From the NCBI GenBank assembly GCA_964342805.1, contig CAYFHQ010000037.1, forward strand, positions 1 through 31,172: a DNA stretch of 31,172 nt. The letters run 5' to 3'. The notes under the pieces were generated by a model. That model was given only the letters and a program-made list of their open reading frames with translations, did no database searches and was not told the origin of the DNA. Below are positions 1 to 7,699 of this stretch, in pieces. This DNA is from CAYFHQ01 sp964342805. Its GTDB lineage: Bacteria > Bacillota > Clostridia > Peptostreptococcales > Acidaminobacteraceae. The position numbers and the translations under genes were made by a program. The first letter of the stretch is position 1. Every line of letters begins with the position of its first letter.

Positions 1-82
1 CAGCCAAAGCCAGTGTTCTCCATGAGTTAATTGAATTGAGACAAAATCACCTCAACCCAACCAACAAATATTCAATTACACC

Positions 83-1441
83 CTATCCAAAAATAGAGTT
101 AATAAATACCGCCGCAATAGCAATCGGTCCAACAAACTTAACCAGGATGGACCAGAAGCCTGCAAGGTCGAAGGACACAGTGCCTTCGTTGGTAACTTCT
201 TCAATAGCGCCTTTTGTGCCCCATACCCAACCAACAAAGATACATAGGAGGAGACCGCCTAGAGGTAGCATGATGTTGGACGTTGCAAAGTCAAAGACGT
301 CAAAGAAGGTCTTGTTTCCAATGATGTATACGTCAGACCAAGGACCAAAGGACAGGGCCGACGGAATACCCACTAGGAAGACTGCTAGACCCATAAGGAT
401 GGTTACCATCTTACGGCTCATTTTGAACTCATCTACCACGTAAGACACGCATACTTCCAATAGAGAAATGGAAGAAGACAGGGCTGCAAAGAGTACCAGA
501 ATAAAGAAGAGCGTGCTAAACACTGCTCCAAGAGGCATAGATGCGAACACTGCAGGGAGTGTTACGAACATCAGACCAGCACCCTTGTCTGGTGTAAAAC
601 CAAATGCGAAAACCGCTGGAAGTGTAGCCAGACCAGCCAGTAGCGCAACACCCGTATCTAGTAAAGGAATGATTGTTGCGGACTGGGGAATATTCTCGTC
701 CTTGCTCAGGTAGGAACCGTAGGTAATCATACAGCCCATACCGAGGGATAGGGAGAAGAATACCTGGCCCAGGGCACTTAGCATAACGTTGAAATTGATC
801 TTGCTAAAGTCTGGCACAAGAAGGTACCTAACCCCTTCCATGGCGCCCGGTAGGGTCATACCACGGATGGCCAGTAGAATAATGATTACAAATAGTGCAG
901 GCATCATAATTTTTGACGCTTTTTCAATACCGCCGCCAACACCACCGATTACAATCAGAAGGGTTGCCAGGGTAAACATGGCGTGGAAGGCAATGGCTGG
1001 ACCCGGTGTACCCACCACCTGGCCAAAAACTTCGCTGAGTATACCGGGATCGGTAACATTCAGGGCACCACTCACGGCTTTTACTAGGTAGGAAATAACC
1101 CAACCGCCGATAACGGAGTAGTAAGAAAGGATCATAAATCCAGTAAGAACCCCCAGGCCACCTGCAAAGGCCCATTTCTTAGAAATGGCTCTGTAGGCAC
1201 CAATTGCATTAAGCTTGGTCTTCCGTCCCAGTGCCAGTTCTGCTAGCATGAGCGTGAAGCCCACAAGGAATAACATGATGAAGTAAACCAGAACGAATGC
1301 TCCACCACCATTTTGTCCAGCTACATATGGAAACTTCCATAGGTTACCTAGACCGACTGCTGAACCCGCTGCGGCCATAATAAAGCCCAGCTTGGATCCC
1401 CATTGATCGCGGCCTCCAGTGCCGCTCGGCTTTCCTGCCAT
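83..1441 (-). CDS. Sodium:neurotransmitter symporter family (NSS/SNF) amino-acid transporter
   Basis: Predicted Na+-coupled importer of amino acids or related amines in the cytoplasmic membrane. The N-terminus (residues 10-45) has the family signature: WGSKLGFIMAAAGSAVGLGN, then a WKFPY motif and a Gly-rich turn. These correspond to the unwound TM1 that binds Na+ and substrate in LeuT. About eleven hydrophobic segments follow. The 452-residue length matches the short 11-TM bacterial branch (MhsT-like), which lacks TM12. The ATG at 1441 has an AGGGGG ribosome site 8 nt upstream. The gene is monocistronic, with a terminator from the upstream gene before it and a structured leader. Substrate cannot be told from sequence; hydrophobic or aromatic amino acids are a guess from MhsT. 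Confidence 0.93.
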   Translation of the reverse strand: MAGKPSGTGGRDQWGSKLGFIMAAAGSAVGLGNLWKFPYVAGQNGGGAFVLVYFIMLFLVGFTLMLAELALGRKTKLNAIGAYRAISKKWAFAGGLGVLTGFMILSYYSVIGGWVISYLVKAVSGALNVTDPGILSEVFGQVVGTPGPAIAFHAMFTLATLLIVIGGVGGGIEKASKIMMPALFVIIILLAIRGMTLPGAMEGVRYLLVPDFSKINFNVMLSALGQVFFSLSLGMGCMITYGSYLSKDENIPQSATIIPLLDTGVALLAGLATLPAVFAFGFTPDKGAGLMFVTLPAVFASMPLGAVFSTLFFILVLFAALSSSISLLEVCVSYVVDEFKMSRKMVTILMGLAVFLVGIPSALSFGPWSDVYIIGNKTFFDVFDFATSNIMLPLGGLLLCIFVGWVWGTKGAIEEVTNEGTVSFDLAGFWSILVKFVGPIAIAAVFINSIFG

Positions 1442-1528
1442 AATAAAAACCCCCTATTTACATAACCCGCTCCGCCGGTAAAACCTGCGGACAGGCTTGA
1501 AGGCGTTCCCCCCGCCTTCAAATTTATA
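1442..1528 (-). promoter_or_regulatory. Structured 5' leader and extended -10 promoter of the NSS transporter
   Basis: Reading leftward, an extended -10 (TGG then TATAAA, 1528-1523) would start the RNA about at the foot of a 7-bp hairpin (GAAGGCG at 1519-1513 with CGCCTTC at 1505-1499, 7-nt G-rich loop). Two further small pairings follow: CCTG/CAGG, and a competing TCCGC/GCGGA. The AGGGGG ribosome site comes next. No -35 consensus is visible. The leader resembles a cis-regulatory RNA, but I do not recognise a named riboswitch class. Confidence 0.45.
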
Positions 1529-1580
1529 CCAACGGATTAATGGTAATAGAGGGATTCATTAAAATTCATAAAGGTTCAGC

Positions 1581-1611
1581 AATATACAGAATTACACATT
1601 TTCTGTATATT
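1581..1611. repeat. Perfect 11-bp inverted repeat, candidate operator
   Basis: AATATACAGAA and TTCTGTATATT are separated by 9 bp. The repeat lies about 55 bp upstream of the transporter's -10 and is not followed by a T-run, so it looks like a dimeric regulator site rather than a terminator. Confidence 0.55.
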
Positions 1612-1623
1612 CTAAATACTCTG

Positions 1624-1657
1624 AAAAACGCAGTTTCCACACTCGAAACCCAGCGTT
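1624..1657 (-). terminator. Rho-independent terminator of the exonuclease gene
   Basis: On the minus strand, AACGC and GTTTC pair with GAAAC and GCGTT in a two-part stem, followed by five T. It begins 12 bp after the exonuclease stop codon. Confidence 0.6.
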
Positions 1658-1668
1658 ACCAATCATTG

Positions 1669-2565
1669 TCATTGATAATATTTATCAATGCTTTTCCTGG
1701 AGTATAATCGCCCAACCAATTGTATTGCATAATATTCAATCTGTCCGCCAAATTCTCTGAAGATTTCGGCTGTCCCCTTGCCCGACTGTCTCATTTGCAA
1801 AATTCTATGGGCATCTGTCTTTTGTGGCAAAATTCTTCGGATAAAGGCCTCATAGGGTGACGGATCTGCGTAAGCCATCCATTCAAGGAAGTACTTGCCC
1901 GCAGTCCCCTCTTTAACCTTCATAATCTCACAAATGTCCTCCATGGAGGTGTGGGCGTCAAAGAGGTGCATATACTTGTCTTTTTTTGTAGGTTTATTGG
2001 GATCATTGGCCACCTTGGCCCGCTTGGCTGGCCCATTGAGGTGGTTGCGGAAATCGTAGGTTTCCATCATCTTTAGCAGGGACTGGGCTGTAACCTCAGC
2101 GTCAGCACTGGCCCGGTGGGCAGCTTCATTGGTAAGACCAAAGTAATCCACCATCTTGGCTAGGCTGGCCCCCTTAAAGTCCAGCTTGTGTTCCTTTTTA
2201 TAGGCCCTGAACATTTCTGCCGTACACAGGCTACTGTGGTAGGTGGGTAAGCCCATCCGGTAGCAGGTTGCATTGAGAAAACCCATGTCAAAGCCTGCAT
2301 TGTGAGCCACTATGAGTTTGCCTTCTATAAAGGTATGGAGGTCTTTCATGGCTTCTTCCAAGGGACGTTTGCCCACCAACATGTCGTTGGTAATCCCTGT
2401 GATCTCAGTGATCTTGGGATTGGTTATGGCAACACCGGGGTTAACCAGTTCCCCATGGACCTCCAGGATTTGCCCTTCCTTCACATGGGCATAACCAATT
2501 TCTATAATGCGATCATATACACCGGACAAACCAGTGGTCTCAAAATCCAAAACGACAAATTCCAT
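1669..2565 (-). CDS. DnaQ/PolC-epsilon-like 3'-5' exonuclease (DEDDh) with C-terminal helical domain
   Basis: Predicted 3'-5' DNA (or RNA) exonuclease. The N-terminal ~170 residues carry all DEDDh motifs: ExoI with DFETTGL, ExoII with NAGFDMGFL (preceded by VAH), and ExoIII with HRASADAEVT, which supplies the catalytic His and Asp. Residues ~190-298 form a basic, helix-rich extension (EDICEIMKVKEGTAGKYF) that resembles RecQ-type helix-turn-helix tails and probably binds nucleic acid; that part is inference. The start has an AGGAGG ribosome site. Stand-alone proteins of this type are common in Firmicutes and are thought to act in repair or proofreading rather than as the main replicative exonuclease. 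Confidence 0.88.
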   Translation of the reverse strand: MEFVVLDFETTGLSGVYDRIIEIGYAHVKEGQILEVHGELVNPGVAITNPKITEITGITNDMLVGKRPLEEAMKDLHTFIEGKLIVAHNAGFDMGFLNATCYRMGLPTYHSSLCTAEMFRAYKKEHKLDFKGASLAKMVDYFGLTNEAAHRASADAEVTAQSLLKMMETYDFRNHLNGPAKRAKVANDPNKPTKKDKYMHLFDAHTSMEDICEIMKVKEGTAGKYFLEWMAYADPSPYEAFIRRILPQKTDAHRILQMRQSGKGTAEIFREFGGQIEYYAIQLVGRLYSRKSIDKYYQ

Positions 2566-2615
2566 TTTTGCCTCCTTTTATTCTCTTACTCCTATCATAC
2601 AGAAATCCCTTGCAA

Positions 2616-2652
2616 GAAAAAAGCACCCATTGAAACGAGGTCAAGGGGTGCT
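2616..2652 (-). terminator. Terminator of the EAL phosphodiesterase gene
   Basis: AGCACCC pairs with GGGTGCT across a long loop and is followed by six T on the minus strand. It lies about 18 bp beyond the EAL gene stop. Confidence 0.7.
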
Positions 2653-2669
2653 GGATCAAGATTGTTCAA

Positions 2670-4868
2670 TTATCTTGTTGATGTACCGGCATAGCGGATG
2701 GTATAGTAGTCAACTGCTTCCCTGCTCCCGGTCTCTGGTTTGCCAAGATAGTAGCCTTGGCCATACTCTACCTCCATGCGCTCTAGGACCCGGACCACTT
2801 CCAGGCTGTCCACATGTTCGGCTATGATCTGGGTTTCGTAGTTCTTACACAGGTAGACCAAGGCATTCAGGGTCTTGAGGCGCTTCTCATCGCTATGAAC
2901 AGAGGTGATAAAGGCCCCGTCGATCTTGATATAGTCCACTTGTATTTGTGACAGCAGCTCCACATGGGCATAGCCCGTGCCAAAGTCGTCTATGGCCAAC
3001 TTAAAGCCCTTGGACCTTAGGAAGTGTAGACATTCTAGGGGTTGGTCAGTGAAGTTGAGGGCAGCGGTCTCTGTCAGTTCAATGGTAATATACTCCGGAT
3101 TCACCTGGTTGCGGCTGGCCGCTTCTATAATGAACTGGGCAAAATCACGGTTGATGGACTTGCCTGACACATTAATAGACAAGGAGACCCCTCTACCGGT
3201 ATTGCGCAGGGCCTTGGCATAATGGGCAAAGGCCTGCTGGATAACAATCTGATCGATCTTGTGGACCAGATTATGTTCCTCTGCCACCCTTATAAAGTCA
3301 GATGGTGGCAAGAGACGGTTTTTGTCTTTGACCCGCATGAGGGCCTCATGTTTGACCGTCTTCATGGTTTTCAGCTCAACAATGGGTTGATAAACCACTT
3401 GAATGTTCCGGTCTGCAATCAACTGTTCAACGGCTTCCTTTTCGATCTTTTTGGAGGCCAGCTGGTCCAGAACATGGTTGATATCCACTGATTGACAAGA
3501 ACCCCTTTCGCCGATCCGGCTCCCATGGTGGTCCAAATACTGAATAACCTGGTGGCCTAGGTCCATGTCCTCAAGGGACTGGAGGTCGCCGATATCTACA
3601 AGAAGATACTTGCCCCTAATGGCATACTCTTGACCCGACTTACTGGTATAGGGCTTGTTGATTTTGCTTAAGAGCTTGTCCAAGTCTTCTTGACTGGAAG
3701 CTGATGGTAAGACCATGACATAGTGGACCCTGGATATTCGATAGAGGTCCTTGTAGGCGCCCTTTAAAGACTTAAAGAGACCCGAGACATGATAGAAAAT
3801 TTCGTTGTCATATAGGGTATTTTCCACCTGGCCCTTGAGGACCGTGTCCACTCGGACAATCAGGTGTTTCTCCTTCTGCACCCCTGCCCGCTTGCGGTGG
3901 TCTAGGCCCAGCTTATAAGCCCTATCGTTTTTCACTTCCGTGAAGTAGTCTGTGTACTTGATCAAAAAAATGTAGCGGCTCATGACATAAATGCCCAAGA
4001 CCAAACAGATCAATTGTGGCAAAACAGTACGCAAGACTGCCTTCCACTGGTTCAAGTGGAGACGGGTCTCGTCCACCGTCATAAAGACAACTCCGTTAAA
4101 GGTCTCCAGATGCTGATAAAAACCTGTTTTGTCTTGTCCATAGGCCCGGTAGTCAAGAGCCTTCTTGGTCCCTCCTGCTAGGGTTATGGTCAAGGCCTTG
4201 CTGAGTTCCTCCAAGTCGTGGTCTTCCATATGGGCCACTTCTTTGACTTTCGTAGGGTCCTGAAAGATGTTTAAGCCAATCAACTTGGGATCACTATGAT
4301 AGAGGAAAAATCCGTCTTTAGACATCATAAAGGCATAGCCATCATGGACTTCAAACTTTTCAGGCCCAATCACTTGGTTGAGGACATCGTAGTCCAGGCC
4401 GATCAAGAGTAGCTTCACGTCCTTATTGTTGTCTTCCATGACATTGACTGCGTAAAAGATATTTTGGTCCCTTAGGTTTCCCTTGACCATGCCAACACAT
4501 AAACCCGGTTCCTTACCCAGTAAGAATCCGTCCACCTTGTGTTTGGCCAAGGGAAAGACTTGGTCAGTGTTGGTTACACTCCCCTGACTGGTCACCAAAG
4601 CCACGTCTGTTATAAAGGGAGACCGGTCGACCACGGCGTCCATGACTCCTTGGACGTCCGCCACTGGTACATTTGGGTCTAGGACCAGGGCGGCAACCTG
4701 TTCAGCTTCCGCACAAATCTGGCCATAAACGGCGTCATACAAGGTAGACACTGAACCCGTAATCCTTTGAATATCGTCCACCGTCCCTTGGATGTTGGCA
4801 GAATAGGTGATCTGGTAGGTATAGACCGTTGATGAGATCACAACAATAAGGAGTAGCGCAAAGGCCAC
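2670..4868 (-). CDS. Membrane c-di-GMP phosphodiesterase: extracytoplasmic sensor, degenerate GGDEF, EAL
   Basis: Predicted to hydrolyse cyclic di-GMP in response to an extracellular signal. There is an N-terminal TM helix (about 1-20), a ~260-residue dCache-like outer sensor, a second TM (~283-300), and a GGDEF-like fold at ~330-450 whose active-site loop is replaced (ISRVHY in place of GGDEF). The EAL domain covers ~485-725 with EAL at 508-510, NVS, ELTE, DDFG, KIDG, AEHV and a QGY segment, so catalytic residues look intact. The GTG at 4868 is the first usual start, but the frame continues upstream as IKKKYVV before the hydrophobic helix. Translation may begin at a rare ATT (4886), 11 nt after AGGGGG. 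A c-di-GMP-I riboswitch and terminator precede the gene. Confidence 0.88.
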   Translation of the reverse strand: MAFALLLIVVISSTVYTYQITYSANIQGTVDDIQRITGSVSTLYDAVYGQICAEAEQVAALVLDPNVPVADVQGVMDAVVDRSPFITDVALVTSQGSVTNTDQVFPLAKHKVDGFLLGKEPGLCVGMVKGNLRDQNIFYAVNVMEDNNKDVKLLLIGLDYDVLNQVIGPEKFEVHDGYAFMMSKDGFFLYHSDPKLIGLNIFQDPTKVKEVAHMEDHDLEELSKALTITLAGGTKKALDYRAYGQDKTGFYQHLETFNGVVFMTVDETRLHLNQWKAVLRTVLPQLICLVLGIYVMSRYIFLIKYTDYFTEVKNDRAYKLGLDHRKRAGVQKEKHLIVRVDTVLKGQVENTLYDNEIFYHVSGLFKSLKGAYKDLYRISRVHYVMVLPSASSQEDLDKLLSKINKPYTSKSGQEYAIRGKYLLVDIGDLQSLEDMDLGHQVIQYLDHHGSRIGERGSCQSVDINHVLDQLASKKIEKEAVEQLIADRNIQVVYQPIVELKTMKTVKHEALMRVKDKNRLLPPSDFIRVAEEHNLVHKIDQIVIQQAFAHYAKALRNTGRGVSLSINVSGKSINRDFAQFIIEAASRNQVNPEYITIELTETAALNFTDQPLECLHFLRSKGFKLAIDDFGTGYAHVELLSQIQVDYIKIDGAFITSVHSDEKRLKTLNALVYLCKNYETQIIAEHVDSLEVVRVLERMEVEYGQGYYLGKPETGSREAVDYYTIRYAGTSTR

Positions 4869-4892
4869 AACATACTTCTTTTTAATCGTGTC

Positions 4893-4925
4893 AAAAACCC
4901 CCTGGATATGGGTCTATCCAAGGGG
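4893..4925 (-). terminator. Riboswitch expression-platform terminator overlapping the EAL gene ribosome site
   Basis: On the minus strand CCCCCTTGGATA pairs with TATCCAGGGGG around a short loop and is followed by five T. The 3' arm contains the AGGGGG that would serve as ribosome binding site, so folding would block both transcription and translation. Confidence 0.85.
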
Positions 4926-4955
4926 GTTATAGTACAAAGTGCCTATTCTTATTCC

Positions 4956-5059
4956 AATAGAACAATCAGTAACTGCAACCTGGCAATCGTAGGCTAGTCC
5001 CCTTTTGACCCATGGCTTTGCGTCCTCCCCTTTCGGAAAGTTTGCCTTTTCGTTCTATT
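4956..5059 (-). promoter_or_regulatory. Cyclic di-GMP-I (GEMM-I) riboswitch aptamer
   Basis: The minus strand has the class I hallmarks: GGCAAAC, a GAAA tetraloop, then GGACGCAAAGCC, then a second helix ending in GCCAGGTTGC. Aligned by eye to the Vc2 aptamer, spacing from GCAAAC through the tetraloop to GACGCAAAGCC is identical. The base at the G20 position is G, which favours c-di-GMP over cGAMP, and the A47 equivalent is present. The closing stem is AATAGAAC (5059-5052) with GTTCTATT (4963-4956). It sits directly before a terminator and a c-di-GMP phosphodiesterase gene, so the enzyme's substrate probably controls its expression. Confidence 0.93.
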
Positions 5060-5088
5060 AATATATAACTTTTTATCTACAATGTAAA
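5060..5088 (-). promoter_or_regulatory. Promoter for the riboswitch and EAL gene
   Basis: TTTACA (5088-5083), 17-bp spacer, TATATT (5065-5060) on the minus strand, immediately ahead of the aptamer. Confidence 0.65.
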
Positions 5089-5149
5089 GGGTTTCCTCTT
5101 CGGAAAGTCCTATTTCAAAAGAAATATTAGGCCTTTATGCCTGCATTTC

Positions 5150-5767
5150 CTATAAAAGACCTTGCAAAACTTTCATTCCTTCCAGTAAAACCAGGGTCAC
5201 CGGCATGAAGGCCATTGAGAAAACCAATAAGCGTGTTGGATTATCTTTCAGGAGTTTCCCTCCGAAAAACAGGCCCAATAGGGCAACCATAAAGACGCCA
5301 GAATGGATGAATCCCAAAAGACCAGGTCCGATCTGGTCCGGTAGCGGACTGAGAATGCGGTCAAATCGCAACATCCAGACCCCAATGGCCATGAAGACCA
5401 GGCCTCCGGCCACAACCACAGAGGCTATAAGGCCCTTTTTGTCCCCTTCCTTGCGGATGCCCAACCACAGGGTGGTAGCTGCAAGGACCAAGCCAATCCA
5501 GCCGCTGAAACTATAGGGCGACAACTGTAGGGTAGACAACCAGCTACCTGACCATTGGTCCAGGTGCAAAAGGGTATAACCCAGTCGACCCCCTAGGAGT
5601 CCTGCCACTAGGCTATACAAGAATACGTCCTCAGTTTGTTTTACTATATCGTCATGAGCCTTGGCCAACTGTCTGACCATAAGTCTACTGGCCAAGATTG
5701 CCAGGAGAAAAACGCCTGCTGTCCAGGTCACCTGCAAGGGGCCCAACTGTATGAGTACAGGATTCAC
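5150..5767 (-). CDS. Lgt-like polytopic membrane protein, degenerate
   Basis: A 205-residue protein with about six or seven TM helices. The start (NPVLIQLGPLQVTWTAGVFL) and the GGRLGYTLLHLDQW segment resemble prolipoprotein diacylglyceryl transferase (Lgt). It is shorter than Lgt (usually ~250-300 aa), and the HGGL-type catalytic signature is replaced by SGWIGL. It is therefore unlikely to be the housekeeping Lgt and its activity is unknown. The GTG start at 5767 overlaps the stop of the thioredoxin-like gene by one base (TAGTG), so translation is probably coupled. Pairing with a TlpA/ResA-like reductase suggests an envelope redox or lipoprotein task, but this is inference. Confidence 0.6.
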   Translation of the reverse strand: MNPVLIQLGPLQVTWTAGVFLLAILASRLMVRQLAKAHDDIVKQTEDVFLYSLVAGLLGGRLGYTLLHLDQWSGSWLSTLQLSPYSFSGWIGLVLAATTLWLGIRKEGDKKGLIASVVVAGGLVFMAIGVWMLRFDRILSPLPDQIGPGLLGFIHSGVFMVALLGLFFGGKLLKDNPTRLLVFSMAFMPVTLVLLEGMKVLQGLL

Positions 5768-6302
5768 TAGTCAACCTCCTTACGGACCATGTCGATCATT
5801 TCTTCCATGGTTGCCAAACTCATGAGTCCCGGCATGCCATGAATGACCCTTCCATCCGGCCCAATCACATAGGTTGTCGGATAGGAAGTCACCCGAAACT
5901 GTGTGGCCACCTGGCCGGACTGGTCCAGGGCCACAGGGAAGCTATAGCCACCCTCTTCAATGTAAGCCCCAGCTGCCGATGCGCTTTCCCGCACATTCAC
6001 AGCAAGAACGACAACGTCCTCGTTGGCCCCGTGGACCCGTTCTAAATCAGGCATTTCCTGGTCACAGTAAACACACCAGGTCGCCCAAAAATTCAATAGT
6101 ACAATGGAACCCTCATAATCTGATAGGGAAACGGGTTTCCTTCTAAATCTACCAAGTCAAGTTCCGGTACTTGCTGTCCGATCACCACCTGGTCCGCCTT
6201 GGTCGCCGATACCCTAGAAGGGTCAACCATATTGGAGACGGCGGCTAGAAGGGCCACAAGAGCCACAAGGAAAACCAGCACCTGTTTTTGTTCTTTTGTC
6301 AT
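5767..6302 (-). pseudogene. TlpA/ResA-like membrane-anchored thioredoxin, broken by a single-base frameshift
   Basis: Two reading frames together encode one protein. The first (6302-6093) gives a signal-anchor helix (residues ~7-25) and the usual IGQQVPELDLVDLEGNP entry to the fold. The second (ending 5767) gives NFWATWCVYC, with the redox CxxC, and SYPTTYVIGPDGRV, with the cis-Pro loop. Reading in the second frame from 6132 restores VSLSDYEGSIVLLNFWATWC, which fits the family exactly, so one nucleotide (probably a G next to 6132) is missing. Without it translation stops after 69 residues. An intact protein would reduce disulfides outside the membrane. It sits between two membrane-protein genes in one operon, 10 bp after the first. 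It could be real decay or a base-calling error. Confidence 0.8.
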
Positions 6303-6312
6303 GGGTCCTCCC

Positions 6313-6837
6313 CTACGATAAGACGCGGTCTCTTACAATCTGAATGAGTTCGTCACGGTTTTCAACGTCTAAGGTCAACCGCAACTGAATGGGTTTCAGG
6401 GAAATAGGGTCCGTGCAATTGGTCACCAGGGCCGCTTCCTTCCCTCCAAGGGACCAACTTGTATTCTGCATGTTCTTCCAAGGGATCTTCTTGAAATAGG
6501 GCGTGGGGTAGACACCTTCGTCGTTATAACACCACTCCTGTTTCACAGACTTAATGGAGGGCCAATTGAGAAAGAAGACACCCCAAAAAATAATGCCCAA
6601 GGAGATCAAGTCAATACGCCCTTCTCCTATGAGCCTGAGCCAAAGAGACCCCACCCCATAAATGAGGAAAAAGCCACTAAGAACGCCAAACCACTTACTC
6701 CAATAACTATATTCTCTAGATGTCACACGGACGACATTCCGTATGAACATGTCTTTCCGCATAATTACGTGGCGGATATACCGCCAACTCACCACTGAAA
6801 TGGCAACAAAACAAGCTAGCCACAAAATAAATTCCAT
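6313..6837 (-). CDS. Membrane protein of unknown function (DUF5673-like C-terminus)
   Basis: About three TM helices lie in the first ~100 residues, separated by a basic loop (RRHV-type then FIRNVVRVTSREY). A soluble tail contains YFKKIPWKNMQNTSW, which resembles the conserved core of the uncharacterised DUF5673-type domains. The second ATG (6837) is preferred because GGGGG lies 5 nt upstream of it, whereas the ATG at 6849 has no ribosome site. It is the first gene of the operon leading into the thioredoxin-like and Lgt-like genes. No catalytic motif is visible, so no function is assigned. Confidence 0.7.
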   Translation of the reverse strand: MEFILWLACFVAISVVSWRYIRHVIMRKDMFIRNVVRVTSREYSYWSKWFGVLSGFFLIYGVGSLWLRLIGEGRIDLISLGIIFWGVFFLNWPSIKSVKQEWCYNDEGVYPTPYFKKIPWKNMQNTSWSLGGKEAALVTNCTDPISLKPIQLRLTLDVENRDELIQIVRDRVLS

Positions 6838-6899
6838 AAATACCCCCATATCTATTCTACTATATCGTATATCTATGTCTATCCTGTGAACATTGCGTC

Positions 6900-6935
6900 A
6901 AAAAAACCACTGGCTAGGTAGCTAGTAGCCAGTGG
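6900..6935 (-). terminator. Terminator of the metallo-hydrolase gene
   Basis: A perfect 10-bp stem (CCACTGGCTA/TAGCCAGTGG, 9-nt loop) is followed by seven T on the minus strand, just after the hydrolase stop. Confidence 0.92.
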
Positions 6936-6941
6936 CTCTTG

Positions 6942-7610
6942 TTAAAAGATAATCTTATGGAGAATGTCCCCGTCAAAGGCACCACCATGGGTCATAAAAA
7001 CGCGATTTGGACCTTGTTCCTGCAAACGTTGAATGCTTCCCTTCAGGGCCTTGGGGTTCTCTATAAACATGGGCATGCCTGGACCCTTAAATGGATTCAT
7101 AGCCATGATGGTGTCCCCAACAATGGCTTCTCCGGTGTCCAAAAGTATGGAAACTGAACCAGGTGTATGGCCAGGTGTATGTAATATCCGGCCTGCTATG
7201 CCGTACTCATTGAGGGAAAAGACATCCCCTAAGAGGATATCTGCCTTCACGCCCTCTGATCGCAAGCGACCACCCATCAGACTGGTTGCCACCCTTGCCA
7301 TGGTGGTCACAGGGACAACGTCTGCTCCCTTACCCGACTCCAGGGCCGCTGCATCGGCCTTGTGAACCGCTATGGGGGCACCTGTCAGTCGCTTTAACTC
7401 GGCTGCATTGCCAAAGTGGTCATGGTGGGCATGGGTCAAAACGATCAAAGCAATATCCCGTAGGTTGACCCTGTACTGGTCCAGGGTGTCCAGAAGTCTT
7501 TGCAGGCTTCCCGGACTCCCGGTGTCCACCAGTATGGGCCGGTTGCCCCGTAACAGATATGCACTGGTTTGTCCCAAGCGAATGGGGTGCACAAGCACCT
7601 TCTTAACCAT
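6942..7610 (-). CDS. Metallo-beta-lactamase-fold hydrolase
   Basis: A 222-residue single-domain MBL-fold enzyme. It has the metal-binding THAHHDHFG at residues 59-67 (HxHxDH), a later HTPGHTPGS that supplies the third His, GDTI with the bridging Asp near 168, and a terminal THGG. This layout is typical of glyoxalase-II-like thioesterases and of lactonases. The substrate cannot be inferred. The ribosome site is GAGGAGG. The gene follows marR by 89 bp, and that gap contains a 15-bp inverted repeat related to one in the marR promoter. It is therefore probably a target of the MarR repressor. Confidence 0.9.
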   Translation of the reverse strand: MVKKVLVHPIRLGQTSAYLLRGNRPILVDTGSPGSLQRLLDTLDQYRVNLRDIALIVLTHAHHDHFGNAAELKRLTGAPIAVHKADAAALESGKGADVVPVTTMARVATSLMGGRLRSEGVKADILLGDVFSLNEYGIAGRILHTPGHTPGSVSILLDTGEAIVGDTIMAMNPFKGPGMPMFIENPKALKGSIQRLQEQGPNRVFMTHGGAFDGDILHKIIF

Positions 7611-7661
7611 AATTCATTCCTCCTCGCTTCCTCCTTACCCAAAATCCATAAGGAAAACACT

Positions 7662-7676
7662 GTTAAGCTACTTAAC
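7662..7676. promoter_or_regulatory. Candidate MarR operator upstream of the metallo-hydrolase
   Basis: GTTAAGTAGCTTAAC on the minus strand: 6-bp perfect arms around TAG. It shares AGTAGCTTAAC with the half-sites in the marR promoter. Confidence 0.55.
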
Positions 7677-7699
7677 ATTGAGCGATAAAGAAACCCATC

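Noticed and set aside
6093..6143. Programmed -1 frameshift as explanation of the TlpA-like gene
   Set aside because: There is no X-XXY-YYZ heptamer in the right phase, no evident downstream stimulatory structure, and no family precedent. A lost base is simpler.
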